Assembly (NCBI GenBank): GCA_951217055.1
Contig: OX578276.1
Location: forward strand, 11,486,580-11,550,579
Direction of reading: 5' to 3'
DNA: 64,000 nt
From: Gerris lacustris
Taxonomy: Eukaryota > Arthropoda > Insecta > Hemiptera > Gerridae
The notes below the pieces were generated by a model. That model ran no database searches and had not been told where the DNA came from. It saw only the letters and a list, made by a program, of their open reading frames with translations. This document shows positions 9,755-20,193 of the stretch, in pieces. The stretch's first letter is position 1. Each line of letters begins with the position of its first letter. Both the position numbers and the translations under genes were made by a program.

Positions 9755-11501
9755 GTTTCCCACATACACCTTCCAGACGATCCCACAAAATAGGAGTTAA
9801 CCTGTTCTTATACAGAGTGTTACCGACCTAAACCGAAATTTTTTTTTTGGTGAAACTAGATCCAAAATGGAGCAAAATTCCACCAAGCTCACTTTTCTAT
9901 CTTAATCCGTTGCCGAGATTTCTCCACTTCAAGTCAATTATTTTTAACTTTTAACCATATTTTCGAAATCAACGTTAAATGTCCAATAAAACTAAAGCAT
10001 TTTTATTTTTGGGAATTATTAACTTAACACTGAAATATCAGTTCAAACGTTCAAAAATTGAAAAAAAAAAATTCTTAAATTCTTTGAACGCTCACTATTT
10101 TTCTAGAAAAACTCTTGAAGGCTGGAAAATCTCACAATAACTTCCTCATTTAAGTTTGAATGCAAAAAAACTTCACCTTATGCACGTAAACTTTTAGCAG
10201 GTGCCTACCAAAATGCTTGGATGGAACGAGAAAAATCCTCAGCAATTTTTTAAAATGGAAATTTATTACATAAAACATTTCAAAAGAAAACCAATTTTTG
10301 AAACGGACAATTAGATAAGAAATTTAGAAGTGGTTTTAAAAGTGGATCAAAGTGGTTTCCTCTATTGCGAATGCAGGCTATTGCCTTTTTTTGGACCTAC
10401 AAACCCAACCGTCACACGCATAGAAAAAATATCGCGGAGTGTTACTTTAAATAAGGACGGATTGCATCCCTTTTATTTCACAGCTGTGCAAGGTTTTGAG
10501 GAAAATGATCCTGCTCATCGTATCGAATTATGCAGGTATTTGTTAAATACCGCTATGGAACAACCCATGAAACCCATCATCACAAATAACACTCGCCCAT
10601 ACTTTGACTGTGAATCTAGTTTGGAATGATGAACTATGATGAGTCCTGTTAGGGTTTTCATGGGACTAGTGGTGACGATTGTTTGTGTTGAACACACACA
10701 CCCCCCACGTGAAAGTTGATTCATCTGTCTACAGAATTTTTCTTAGGAAATTTATGTCGGTATTGTGACGGTTGGGTTTGTAGGTCCAAAAAAGGGCAAT
10801 AGCCTGCATTCGCAATAGAGGAAACCACTTTGATCCACTTTTAAAACCACTTCTAAATTTCTTATCTAATTGTCCGTTTCAAAAATTGGTTTTCTTTTGA
10901 AATGTTTTATGTAATAAATTTCCATTTTAAAAAATTGCTGAGGATTTTTCTCGTTCCATCCAAGCATTTTGGTAGGCACCTGCTAAAAGTTTACGTGCAT
11001 AAGGTGAAGTTTTTTTGCATTCAAACTTAAATGAGGAAGTTATTGTGAGATTTTCCAGCCTTCAAGAGTTTTTCTAGAAAAATAGTGAGCGTTCAAAGAA
11101 TTTAAGAATTTTTTTTTTTTCAATTTTTGAACGTTTGAACTGATATTTCAGTGTTAAGTTAATAATTCCCAAAAATAAAAATGCTTTAGTTTTATTGGAC
11201 ATTTAACGTTGATTTCGAAAATATGGTTAAAAGTTAAAAATAATTGACTTGAAGTGGAGAAATTGCGGTTTTATTAGCAAAAAACGTGTTTTTTTTAAAA
11301 AAATAAAATCATATCTCGGCAACGGATTAAGATAGAAAAGTGAGCTTGGTGGAATTTTGCTCCATTTTGGATCTAGTTTCACCCAAAAAAAAATTTCGGT
11401 TTAGGTCGGTAACACTCTGTATGAGAACAGGTTAACTCCTATTTTGTGGGATCGTCCGGAAGGTGGATGTGGGAAACTCATCTTTTGTTCTCGTTTATCT
11501 C
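9732..11501. mobile_element. second large foldback structure
   Basis: 9732-10414 is repeated in reverse complement at 10766-11501. The left arm lacks about 56 bases present at 11268-11324. The 351-base centre holds a transposase fragment. The outermost arm sequence overlaps the end of the CXC ORF (AACGAGAACAAAAGATGAG), so the ORF stop codon lies inside the left arm. Internal words such as AGAGTGTTACCGACCTAAAC lie near both outer ends. Target duplication was not found. Confidence 0.75.
10415..10629 (+). pseudogene. transposase fragment in the foldback centre
   Basis: The frame gives KDGLHPFYFTAVQGFEENDP, then AHRIELCRYLLN and an end at TGA 10627-10629. This resembles the linker between helix-turn-helix and DDE domains in a widespread insect Tc1/mariner-related transposase family (HPYH..., then R...FC.W.LN). 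Only about 65 residues remain, and the catalytic part is absent. The family call is from remembered pattern. Confidence 0.5.
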
Positions 11502-11532
11502 AAGTTTTTATTATTTTTAAGTATTTATTATT

Positions 11533-11641
11533 TTTAGTAAAGAGCTTTGCAACGACATGCGTCATGAAGGGTACATACTTTTTTACCCCGTACTTCCGCA
11601 ACCGGATGTTCCCGAAAAGTTGGAGTTAAGCTTTTCTCATG
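11533..11641 (-). repeat. outer repeat words of the second foldback, right side
   Basis: It carries AAAGAGCTTTGCAACGACAT with GCGTCATGAAGGGTACATAC, then CCGGATGTTCCCGAAAAGTT with GGAGTTAAGCTTTTCTCAT. These are the reverse complement of blocks at 9046-9090 and 9258-9297. The block order is changed relative to the left side. Confidence 0.6.
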
Positions 11642-11857
11642 TGTCCCAAACAATCCTCGCAAAAAAAATCATCCTCGAATTTTTTCAGCAGACAGCCTCT
11701 TATCTCGAAAGATTGACTGTACTACTTCTTTAAATTTTTGTTTTCCTTCAGGTGAAGGTATTATTTTATATTCCCTAGAATAAGAAGAATAAGAATAAGA
11801 ATTTTAAGTCCATTAGGTTTTCTCACGCAAACATTAGGATACGTCAAATATTTTTAA

Positions 11858-13993
11858 CTAAATTTTTGAGTCCAAAAATTCCGTTACACTATAAAACACA
11901 TTGTTATGTAAAAACTCTTTAACTTTCTGTTTAAACTGTAAAAATGGCAACTCAGATGTCTCTTTGTTCAGCTTATTAAACATTTTTACGCCTAGTGATT
12001 TGTGACCGACTTGTAGTTTTGCTAGTCTGCTCTGTGGTACAGCCAACTTATCTTTCCCTCTTGTATTGTACGTGTGAAAGTCTCCATTACTTTGAAAATC
12101 TCCAATGTTTAGCTTCATGTAGAGTAAAGAATTATAAATATACAAATTTATGACCGTCATTACTCTTTCTGCTTTAAATATTTCTTTACACGAGTCTCTC
12201 CTTTTTGCTCCAACTATTATCCTAAGTGCTTTTTTCTGCAGTATTAGAAGATCACAGGCTGTTATATGTACATATTTCTTTTTTTCAAATCCTTCTAGAG
12301 CTTTATCAACAATTTTCATTACTGCTAATACTGTAGACTTGTTTTCACGATAACCATACTGACATTGTGCCAAGTATCCATTGGATTCTAGGTGATTTAA
12401 CAATTGCTTTTTGACTATCTGTTCTAGAACTTTGCCTAGTGTAGGTACTATTGATACAGGTCTGTAGCTATTAGGATTGCTTTTGTCCCCTTTTTTAAAA
12501 ATTGGCACTACTTTTGATAGTTTCAATACATCAGGAAATAATCCTTCAGCTATGCATTTATTCATTAAATCTGTCAAAGGAGTTAAGATAACATCAATTA
12601 TTTCTTTAAGAAATTTATTTGATATGCCGTACGCATCTTTACTAGTAGAGTTGCTGAGTTGTTGAACTGTTTTCCTAACTTCCTCTTTTGAGACGGATTT
12701 TAAAATTAGTTCAGGACGGCTTTTTACATTCTTACCATATGCTTCTTTTAACATTTTAGTAGCTTCATTTATGTCACCAGTATTATTTTGTTGTACTTGA
12801 ATGAAGAAGTCGTTAAAGGTATCAGCACTAATGTTGACCTGTTCTTCTTTTTTCTTACTTGTTCCACTTATTTCTTTCACTAGATCCCAAGCAGTTTTGG
12901 TCTTGTTTTTGGCCTCATTAATTTTCATTTCATTATTAAGTATTTTCTTTTGCCTTAGGTGTATTTTGAATATCTTAGTTTTAGATTTGTACTGTATCCA
13001 TTCTCTACTGTTTCTATTATCCTTTGCTAAATCATAGAGTTTTGTTATTTCTTCTCTCATTTTCTTTTCTTCTTCACTATACCAAGAATAGTTTATCTTT
13101 TTTGATTTCTTTCTTTTCCGCCTGAGTGGAAAACATTGTAAGTAAAGTTGATGAATGTTGTGAACAAACTTGGTATATTTTTCATTAGTAGAAATTTCAC
13201 TGGAGTCTATGAATGTCCATTCAGCACTTTGGAGGTAGTTTTTGAATTGCTCCTTTCCTTTCTCAGTAATAGGCCTGTAGCTTATATTTTGCATTTTTTC
13301 TGACACTTTATTTTCTTTTATCTTAACTGTAATGCCTTTGTGATCTGACATCTGTTCCTCGATTTTTACAGAACACTCATTTGGTTCAATGTTAGTAAAA
13401 ACATTATCAAGACATCTTTCCTCCCTTGTGGGCACTTTAATCTTTTTGACTAATCCAAAAGGTTTTAGCGCATTCTCAATTCTTTTTGCATTCGGTTCGT
13501 CTGATATGAAATCTGCATTCCAGTCACCTCCTATTATTACTTTTTCATTCGCTTTAATATTATTTTGCAAGAAGGTGTCAAGTTTGTTCAAGAAGATTGC
13601 TATATCTCCTTTTGGAGATCTGTATATATTAACTATTTTGTAATCTTTAATTTGTATAGCCGATATCTCGAAGTGTTCATCCATAGCAATACCTTCAGTA
13701 GGAATAACTTTGCAATTAATATCACTTCTTACCATGATAGCTGTGCCTCCTTTAGACAGAGTTTTCCTAAAGTGTCCTGTTATCATTTGAAAACCTTCGG
13801 GCACATACAAGTTCTCTTCTTCTTTTGCTAGCCAGTGTTCTGATAGTAAAATCACATTCAATAGCCTTTCTTTTATAATAACTTCTAATTCATTAAGTTT
13901 ATTTCGAACACTCTGTATATTTTGGAAGAATAATTTTAAGTCATTCCTTGAGTCTGTTTTTACCGTACAACGTTTCTTCTCGTCGTCTTCCAT
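11858..13993 (-). CDS. LINE ORF2: endonuclease plus truncated reverse transcriptase (711 aa)
   Basis: Residues 1-230 form an AP-type endonuclease: FFQNIQSVRNKLNELE with the QN, an ILLSEHWL block with E, IYRSPKG, IIGGDWNADF, and the closing SDHKGI with D and H. Residues about 440-581 match the reverse transcriptase fingers (VVPIFKKGDKSNPNSYRPVS, then LAQCQYGYRENKST). At about residue 581 (near 12248) the frame jumps from the start of the first catalytic block (ITACDL, where SKAFD is expected) straight to the C-terminal tail (LILQKKALRIIVG). The catalytic aspartates, including FADD, and the thumb are missing, yet the frame stays open to the stop. The protein could cut DNA but not polymerise. 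ORF2 starts inside the end of ORF1 (34-base overlap). Confidence 0.85.
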   Translation of the reverse strand: MEDDEKKRCTVKTDSRNDLKLFFQNIQSVRNKLNELEVIIKERLLNVILLSEHWLAKEEENLYVPEGFQMITGHFRKTLSKGGTAIMVRSDINCKVIPTEGIAMDEHFEISAIQIKDYKIVNIYRSPKGDIAIFLNKLDTFLQNNIKANEKVIIGGDWNADFISDEPNAKRIENALKPFGLVKKIKVPTREERCLDNVFTNIEPNECSVKIEEQMSDHKGITVKIKENKVSEKMQNISYRPITEKGKEQFKNYLQSAEWTFIDSSEISTNEKYTKFVHNIHQLYLQCFPLRRKRKKSKKINYSWYSEEEKKMREEITKLYDLAKDNRNSREWIQYKSKTKIFKIHLRQKKILNNEMKINEAKNKTKTAWDLVKEISGTSKKKEEQVNISADTFNDFFIQVQQNNTGDINEATKMLKEAYGKNVKSRPELILKSVSKEEVRKTVQQLSNSTSKDAYGISNKFLKEIIDVILTPLTDLMNKCIAEGLFPDVLKLSKVVPIFKKGDKSNPNSYRPVSIVPTLGKVLEQIVKKQLLNHLESNGYLAQCQYGYRENKSTVLAVMKIVDKALEGFEKKKYVHITACDLLILQKKALRIIVGAKRRDSCKEIFKAERVMTVINLYIYNSLLYMKLNIGDFQSNGDFHTYNTRGKDKLAVPQSRLAKLQVGHKSLGVKMFNKLNKETSELPFLQFKQKVKEFLHNNVFYSVTEFLDSKI

Positions 13994-15248
13994 AAAAAAC
14001 GCCTGACCTTGATATTAACAGGCCAAAAGGTGGGCTGCATTACTTCGTCTAAGTAATTTAACTTAATACCAACACGAAATGTTGGATAGTCGGGGTTATC
14101 ACTGAGCTGTTGGCAATTCACCTCTTCGTTGTTTAACTTCCTTTTCAAGTACGATGTTACCGTTTGCTCTGTAGTCCCTGGTTTTACTTTACTTATGTGT
14201 AGCCAGGCTTGTCTAGGAGGTAAGGTTATTCCTTTTAACATATTTTCCTCACTTGGTTTGGTTTCTTGTTTCCTCTCAGTTCCTATGATAACATCTCGCT
14301 GGGGCTGGTTGCATTTTCTTCCTTTAGCTTTTTCCCATCCATCGAGATTGTCTTCCTTCTCGTCCTTCTTTTTCCTAGATCCCTCATCTTCCTCGTTTTC
14401 GTCCCGATTTTCATTCAAATTTTTATTATTTTCTCCCGTTCCTTCTTCAGACACTGTTTTATTTTCACTTTTATCACTATCTTTTATATTATTTTGATTT
14501 TGTTCTTCCCGTTCTTCCTTCAAGTCCTTATCTTTTTTTGATTTTTTATTTGCAGTGTCGCCATTTGTGTCTACATTTGGAGGGGGCCCCCCGGGAGATT
14601 TTTGATCTTTTCCAGATAATTTTTTATCTTCGTCTTTTTTGTTGGCTACCCTGTTGTTTTCATTTTTCAAATCCAAGATGGATTCCGTTATTTTTTCTTT
14701 ATCAAGCTCATTTACAGCTGATATTTCGTCTATTTCTGTGACATTATGTTTTTTGGCCTCAATATAATCCAATCGTTGACTTAGTTTAAGCTGATTTTCT
14801 GTCAAAATTGCCATTTGGCTCTTCACAATGGAAGAAATTGCCGTGCAGTCACAAGTGTGCGAGCTCTTATCACCGTAGTTCGTTTCCGTTTCAATATACG
14901 ATTTTATCTTATATAGCTCGCTTTTAAAACTTTTTAGTTCATTAATTATCATCATGAACGATGAACTTCCTTTACAAGTAGGACACAAATAAATCAGGTA
15001 TCTTTCACTTCTTAATTCAAGTGCTTTTCGTTCGGTTGGTTTCGTCACTATATCTTTCAGACAATCTACGTGATAAATGTCTTTACACACATCGCAATTT
15101 GTACTAAGTTGCCCAACTTAGTACATGCTTTAAACTTTTTATTAAATTTTGGATTGTCTTCAGCAATATTAAATATCTTATTATTATTCACTTCTTCTAC
15201 AGGTTTTTCTTTCAATAATTTATTGCTAAAAGGCAATATTTGTTTCAA
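13960..15248 (-). pseudogene. LINE ORF1 with PHD finger (one frameshift)
   Basis: The frame starts at ATG 15248 (MKQILPFSNKLL). At about 15105 it shifts by one base inside the PHD-type zinc finger, where one frame has NCDVCKDIYHVDCLKD and the other stops. The main frame then runs to 13960. It has CPTC closing the finger, a Leu/Lys/Glu-rich region likely to form a coiled coil, a long Lys/Asp/Glu/Asn-rich linker, and a C-terminal domain (RQAWLHISKVKPGTTEQTVT...FRVGIKLNY) typical of ORF1 proteins that bind RNA. Apart from the frameshift the frame is intact. Confidence 0.75.
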
Positions 15249-15420
15249 TGTTTTTTGTCTCAGCTTTTTTCACAGGTTTGTTAAAAATATCATCACTAAA
15301 TTTATAATAAACTAATGTGAATAAATTTAGCCCCCCCATTTTTTAATTTTTAATATTTTTTTAATTGTTCCAAGTTGTTCCATTGTTATAAGACCAAAAA
15401 CCAAGACAAAAAACGCAAAA

Positions 15421-16493
15421 ATGGTGGCCTCCTGGGTCAGTTGCGTACATGACACGTAAAGGTTCCATGACAACTTTGATATTTATTGAATGGCTCAAAC
15501 ATTTTGCCAAATATAAACCTGCAGGAAACGCTTTACTAATTTTCGATGGAGATTCATCACATCTGGATGCAAATATTGTTGATGCAGCTGAGGAGAATGG
15601 TATCACACTAAACTGTCTGCCAAGCAATCCATTGCATGCCACGCGACCAGTGGATAAGTCTGTGTTTAAGCCCTTCGAGTCTTATTGGAATGATGAAGTC
15701 TTGGCATATTGGGACAAGAAATCCTGACAGGAAAATCACGAAAGCAACGTTCGGGATTTTGGTCTCGAAAGTGTGGCCAAGAGCTGTGACGCCAGCCAAT
15801 GTTATGGCAGGTTTCAAGGGGACAATAATTTACCCCTTCGACCCAAATGTCATCCCTGCTGAATTTTTTGCACCAAGCGAAGTGACTGAGAGAGAAACCC
15901 CGACTACAGATGGTGAGGCCAAGACAACCCGACACAATTGCTGATGAACTATTCATTAGGCAAGTGATTAAACAAAACGACTCTCAAGATGAAGACGATC
16001 CTGGTGAACCTGATGAAACTTACGAACCAGAATTAGCTGTTGGAGCAACCGTCAATGTCGAGCCTAATGAAGAACCTGCATCCTCCCACCCTACAACGTC
16101 CAGTGGGAAGTCATTCTCGGACATTTTAATAACCCCTAAAAAACTATGGCTCCTAGACAGATCAAGAAAAGTTTAAATTACGTAGGGAACAAACTGACTC
16201 GGTCTTTGTTCCAGGAGCACGAAAGTGTGAATGAAAAACAGGGAGGGCGAAAGAAAAAGCAGGAAGGACAAAAAAAAAACATTCAAAAAAACCCACGACA
16301 AATCGCTCAAGGTGGCCCAAGCACCAGCACCGCAGACACGAATGGATCCTGGTACTGCTTCACCTGTACAGAAGATGTGATTGCAGATATGATTCGCTGT
16401 TCGGTGTGTGGACTATATGTACACGAGCTTTGCTCCGGGATTGATAAAAGCGACGACGTCTAAAAATACTTGTGCCCTAACTGCGAAAGTTGA
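15421..16493 (+). pseudogene. pogo-type transposase with C-terminal PHD finger
   Basis: The reading starts inside the DDE domain (MTRKGSMTTLIFIEWLKHF). It gives LLIFDGDSSHLDANIVDAAE with the second Asp, LNCLPSNPLHATRPVDKSVF where the third acidic residue (D) sits, and PDRKITKATFGILVSKVWPR with AGF and YPFDPNVIP. A Lys-rich linker follows, then a PHD finger (WYCFTCTEDVIADMIRCSVC, HELC, CPNCES) ending at TGA 16491-16493. Shifts occur near 15717, 15930 and 16140, and there is a stop at 16460. The helix-turn-helix half is missing. The fusion of DDE and PHD is known in some pogo/Jerky-like insect transposases. Confidence 0.8.
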
Positions 16494-17986
16494 ACCTTTT
16501 AATTTAATTTTCCTGATGTTTTACTTTTATTATTTTAATGCTCATTTTATTGTAAATTAATATGTTAACCTCTTTCATTAAATTTACGACATTTTTTAAT
16601 TGTTTTTTTAATTAAAAAAAGTATTAATAGTACATTAAAATGGGTCCTTTTGACGCAGTCTTTGCTCTTTAGTTAGCCGCCGCAACGTATGGAGCGCCGT
16701 TTTATGTGACGGTAGCAACTACTGTGTCCAACATTTTGGCAACGGAAGCATTTTGCTTGTCGTTGCGAGTTTGAGTACTTTGCAAAGTGTATTTTGTGGT
16801 AGTAAATAGCTTTTACTGACCTTAAATCTCCCAGGGATAAAATTGATTTTGTTATTATCCCGAAGAGTGGGAGTGGTGTTTTTGACCCGCCATCACCTGG
16901 ATCGGATTTTTTTAGCTGGTGTCGTCAGTAGGAGCTGAGGCTAGTAAACCGTAGAGCTTGAACTTGCGTTGCATTTAGTTCTTATGGCCGTGGGTATAAA
17001 AATCGACATCTGTTCGATCGAGAAGTGACGTTACCAAGTTCCTGTCAGCGATTAAGCTGACATGGATCTGTTACACTTAAGTTAGTTGGCTGCCTACTGT
17101 ATAGACTAACTTATAGACTATCTTATAAGATCTTTGAGAAAGAAGTCTTGGGAGTAGAAACTCTAGTAACGGATTCAATTCTTTTCTTTTTTATGTGTAA
17201 TGTTAAATAATCTTTAAGAAGTTTTGGGGGTTAAATTGTAATGTTGAATGTAATACTTTTCTTTTACGTATGAGTTTATCTAATCCTTGAGAAAGAAGTC
17301 TTGGGGGTAGAAATCCGTTGATGACTTTAATCTTTTTCATTTTATGTGTAATCATAAATAATCTTTAAGACAACTTGGGGGGGGGGGGGGTAAAATAATA
17401 CATTGAGGAATATGAGCCTTTTATTTTTATGTTGAATTCTATTATTTTTTTGTGTCTAATCCTAAATATATTTCTTTAGCCAATGACCGTACGTTGTGAA
17501 CTCATTCCTGGCTACTCTACCCTCTTATAGGCCAAGCACTACACTATAATATCGGGAAACGAAGCCTTTTCGCTTCTCGACCTAAAACAAATACTCCTGC
17601 ATGAACTGAACTTTGCTATTTTCTACTAATAATGGAAGATCTTATCCGTGACCTTATAGGCTCCTACATCATCATTAGATCGTACCGTCCCTCTTGGATC
17701 GATACATTGCTATCAAGAAAACCGCAGTTTGTAACCTTGTCTGCTGTGGAAACCTTGTCCTTACTGGATAAGATCCCTCAAATTAAAATAGCGTTGGACT
17801 AATTGTCCAGGTAAGGACGAGCGAAGAAACAGCTCCTCTTGTTCAACCACTAACTACAGATATAAATGAAGACAGCTTTGATCTATATGAACTTTTAAGA
17901 TTAAATGTGTAATATCGACTGTACTGCCTGTTTCAGCCACCTCCGCTTAATAATCAGGTAAATTCACATTCATTTGTTTGTCAAGC
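16494..17986. other. no gene seen; mixed non-coding stretch
   Basis: 16660-17060 is less AT-rich and has a TATAAAAA word at 16995; it could be the leader of some element. 17127-17400 is a two-copy tandem repeat listed separately. The rest shows no frame worth reporting. The stretch lies just upstream of two small genes and may contain their promoter. Confidence 0.4.
17127..17400 (+). repeat. two-copy tandem duplication, ~155 bp unit
   Basis: Both units begin TTGAGAAAGAAGTCTTGGG and end in TAAATAATCTTTAAGA, followed by a G-rich stretch. The second unit carries a G-run of about 14 (17378-17391) where the first has GGGGG, so the run appears to have grown by slippage. Confidence 0.7.
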
Positions 17987-18319
17987 ATGGAGGAGTTAGC
18001 AGCTGTGCGTCTTTACCATAAGTACCGACGTTATCAAAAAGAATACCCAGTCATTAAATTAGACGATCCACGCGCTTACATTTTTAATTCAATTACCAAC
18101 GCAATTCGTTACCTTAAGGAATGTTCGAAGATTTGTAAGAAACGTATCTATTGTCAAAGTCTCAATAGTCACTATACTGCTTGCATATGGAGTGATCCTG
18201 ACTGCCAATGCGGCCCGGATACATGCATCTGCTGCTATTGTGCTATAGCACTCTTCAAAATCCAAGAAGGCTTGGAGGAATTATACCCGACAGAACAAGT
18301 AGCTTCCCCCTCCACTTAA
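17987..18319 (+). CDS. unidentified Cys-rich small protein (110 aa)
   Basis: ATG at 17987 starts MEELAAVRLYHKYRRYQKEY. The middle is basic and the C-terminal half carries a tight cysteine cluster (CIWSDPDCQCGPDTCICCYC), then an amphipathic helix-like end (IALFKIQEGLEELY). The clustered cysteines suggest metal binding. The composition is balanced and unlike random AT-rich frames, so I judge it a real or recently real gene. A second small gene follows after 82 bases in the same direction. The family is not recognised; a small mobile or virus-like element is plausible. Confidence 0.5.
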   Translation: MEELAAVRLYHKYRRYQKEYPVIKLDDPRAYIFNSITNAIRYLKECSKICKKRIYCQSLNSHYTACIWSDPDCQCGPDTCICCYCAIALFKIQEGLEELYPTEQVASPST

Positions 18320-18401
18320 CCGCTCAGCTTTAAAACCAGTTGCTTTTCGCTCTGCAAGCATCAGTCTCATTCTAGAAACCGACCTTTAACATCGAAATAT
18401 T

Positions 18402-18791
18402 ATGTCACTGTGTGATAGTCTTAATGAAGCCGCCGACTTTAGGCGTCTCATTAATCTCCAAGATCTTATCGTTGATGAAACTTATTTTATTCGAGCATTT
18501 CAACTAGAGAACAATGCTAAATATGGACCTGGACTGCTAGTAACTCTCGATCTGCATCGACATTATGGCACCGAAGAGCAACTTTCAGGCGAACAACTAG
18601 TAGATGAAGAAGATGTTGACGTTTTTCTACCATGACGTTTTTTGAGACGGGTCAGCAAAAAAATCAGCATAGAACAAGCCACCGCTTACAACTCAGCACC
18701 TAACATGTATCTCAGGTATGGAGGCAGGATTGGAAAGGCATACAATATTTCATTTATTGAGGATAAGGCACTTACAAAACTGTCAATGTGA
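18402..18791 (+). pseudogene. OB-fold-like small protein with an in-frame TGA
   Basis: The frame from ATG 18402 (MSLCDSLNEAADFRRLINLQ) runs to TGA 18789-18791 with one internal TGA at 18633-18635. Around it the sequence reads DVDVFLP, stop, RFLRRVSKK. Later comes NMYLRYGGRIGKAYNISFIE. The pattern (alternating strands with KYGPGLLVTLDL, then VFLPxRF, then Y-x-G-x2-G-x-AYNI-x-F) recalls small proteins found in insect repetitive elements that look like single-stranded-DNA-binding OB folds; this is from memory. The stop sits where a basic residue is expected, so CGA to TGA is the simplest cause. Confidence 0.45.
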
Positions 18792-19343
18792 ATGACCTTG
18801 ACATACATCGGGGGACGGGGGACGAATGTCCTTGACATCCACGTAGAGGCTCCATGTGACCTTTGAGTGACGTCATCAGGTTTGATCCCTGATCCCTCGT
18901 TTTGCCTCGGCCTTTTTTACCTACTTGTATCATATGTTTATAAATAGATATTTGTTTATTGCTGACTATATTTTAGGCTTAGATGTATATTCATTTTTTA
19001 TCCTTATTAATTATATTTTACCTCTTTGGTACATTTATTATTATTATTTAGCCTTAGTTATCTATTTATACCTTTTTTTATGTATTATATATTTTTTCTA
19101 AATACTAAATTCAGATCTATTAACTTCATTTTTTTAAAAGTATTTTCCCATCATTATTATTATTATTGCGACGTACACTATCAGCATGAATTATTATGAT
19201 TGATATTTGTAAATGGGAGGTAGGTCGAACAGACGTCGCGTGGTGGGGGAAGGGAGGCCGTGACGTAACTGCAGTCCCGCACGCTCAGGGATTGCTACTG
19301 CTACAGCCAGCCCAGGCATTAATAATAATTAATTAGTTTTGAT
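18792..19343. other. no gene seen; possible promoter region
   Basis: 18800-18910 holds GGGGGACGGGGGACGAATG and a TGACGTCA palindrome (about 18867-18874). 18910-19200 is AT-rich. 19205-19315 is GC-rich with ACGTCGCGTGG and TGACGTAA. These sit just upstream of a THAP-like exon and could be its promoter, but nothing proves this. Confidence 0.35.
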
Positions 19344-19574
19344 TTGACCCTCGCAGTTATCAATTGTCATGGTCCAAGTGCTTGTTTTGTGCAGATGTTT
19401 TTTATAAAAATACCTGGAATGCGATGTGAAGTTGCAATTAAAACAAAATCACGACCAGACGGTGTATCTTATTTTCGTTTTCCGAAAGACGAACGAATGA
19501 GGAAGATTTTAATAAGCGTTGCAAACGAAAAAACAGTTTTAACCCAAAGACGTCCTATATTTGCTCTGATCACT
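19344..19574 (+). pseudogene. THAP-domain exon, cut by piggyBac
   Basis: The frame gives RPDGVSYFRFPKDERMRK, a THAP signature. After one frameshift it reads KTSYICSDHF, the C-terminal Cys and His of the zinc-binding set. The first cysteines are partly degraded (RCEVAI instead of a C-x2-4-C pair). The element TTAA-CCCTTTCAG begins right after CSDHF. THAP domains bind DNA and occur in host factors and P-element transposases; which one this was cannot be told, because the rest is gone. Confidence 0.6.
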
Positions 19575-19663
19575 TTAACCCTTTCAGCCCCTGTGTCCCA
19601 CCAGTGGTTCATAATCAAGTGAATTTTGGAAAGCCTTTTAATTGATACAGGACGGTTTTTAGA

Positions 19664-20026
19664 ATGTTATTTTATTTTATGTTAGTATCATATAATGATA
19701 CCCCTGTCGCCTCCAGTTTCACAGGGATCAGTGTGCCTTCGGACTTTTCAGGCCCGGAGGCCAGTAGCATCTCTGGCTCCACTGACTCGACGTCCGTAGG
19801 TGGATGTGGATACTCCACATCTGTGGCTTCCACTGACTGGTCTAATGTGTGGAGCAGTTTCGGCGAAAGGGGGAGGCCCGTATCTTCATACGGCAGCTGC
19901 CAGTCATCCGAAGAAACGATGTTCAGCATTAACCGGACGCAGGAGTTTGCTGATAACAATTATTATAATCCTACAGCCAATCTGCTAACCCAGTACGGCC
20001 CGGACCGGGATTCGGTTCCGGAGTAA
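19664..20026 (+). CDS. small Ser-rich upstream ORF in LINE leader
   Basis: The frame, ending at TAA 20024-20026, is rich in Ser, Thr and Gly (SGPEASSISGSTDSTSVGG). It lies in a GC-richer leader that differs sharply from the AT-rich flank. The true start is uncertain because the LINE's 5' edge is near 19690 and the ATG at 19664 lies in flanking DNA. It may be a leader ORF or chance. Confidence 0.3.
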   Translation: MLFYFMLVSYNDTPVASSFTGISVPSDFSGPEASSISGSTDSTSVGGCGYSTSVASTDWSNVWSSFGERGRPVSSYGSCQSSEETMFSINRTQEFADNNYYNPTANLLTQYGPDRDSVPE

Positions 20027-20193
20027 TGTGTTTGGCCGGGGCGTTTGCCCGGGTGATTAAATCATCGCTAAAGAAAAACTAGCGGCCAGCAGACCAGCAC
20101 TCATCATACGGTTTACGTGAAATCGGTCGCCAACGATGGGTTTCTGCCGGGGCTAATTAGTGCCCTAGCACCCATTAATCTAAAAATAAGGAG

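Larger units (their letters stand above)
11777..15260 (-). mobile_element. CR1-like LINE with internal deletion
   Basis: On the minus strand this element has ORF1 with a PHD finger and coiled-coil-like region, then ORF2 with an endonuclease and a reduced reverse transcriptase. It ends in a short microsatellite (ATTCTT-type, plus-strand 11778-11802) instead of poly(A). PHD-type ORF1 and a microsatellite 3' end are features of the CR1 group. The 5' end merges into AT-rich sequence near 15260-15340. Confidence 0.75.

Noticed and set aside
12150..14741. Plus-strand ORFs opposite the LINE
   Set aside because: They are hydrophobic shadow frames of the minus-strand ORF1 and ORF2.
16640..17500. Promoter and first exon of a host gene
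   Set aside because: A TATAAAAA word and GC-richer composition exist, but no frame, splice pattern or downstream gene supports it.
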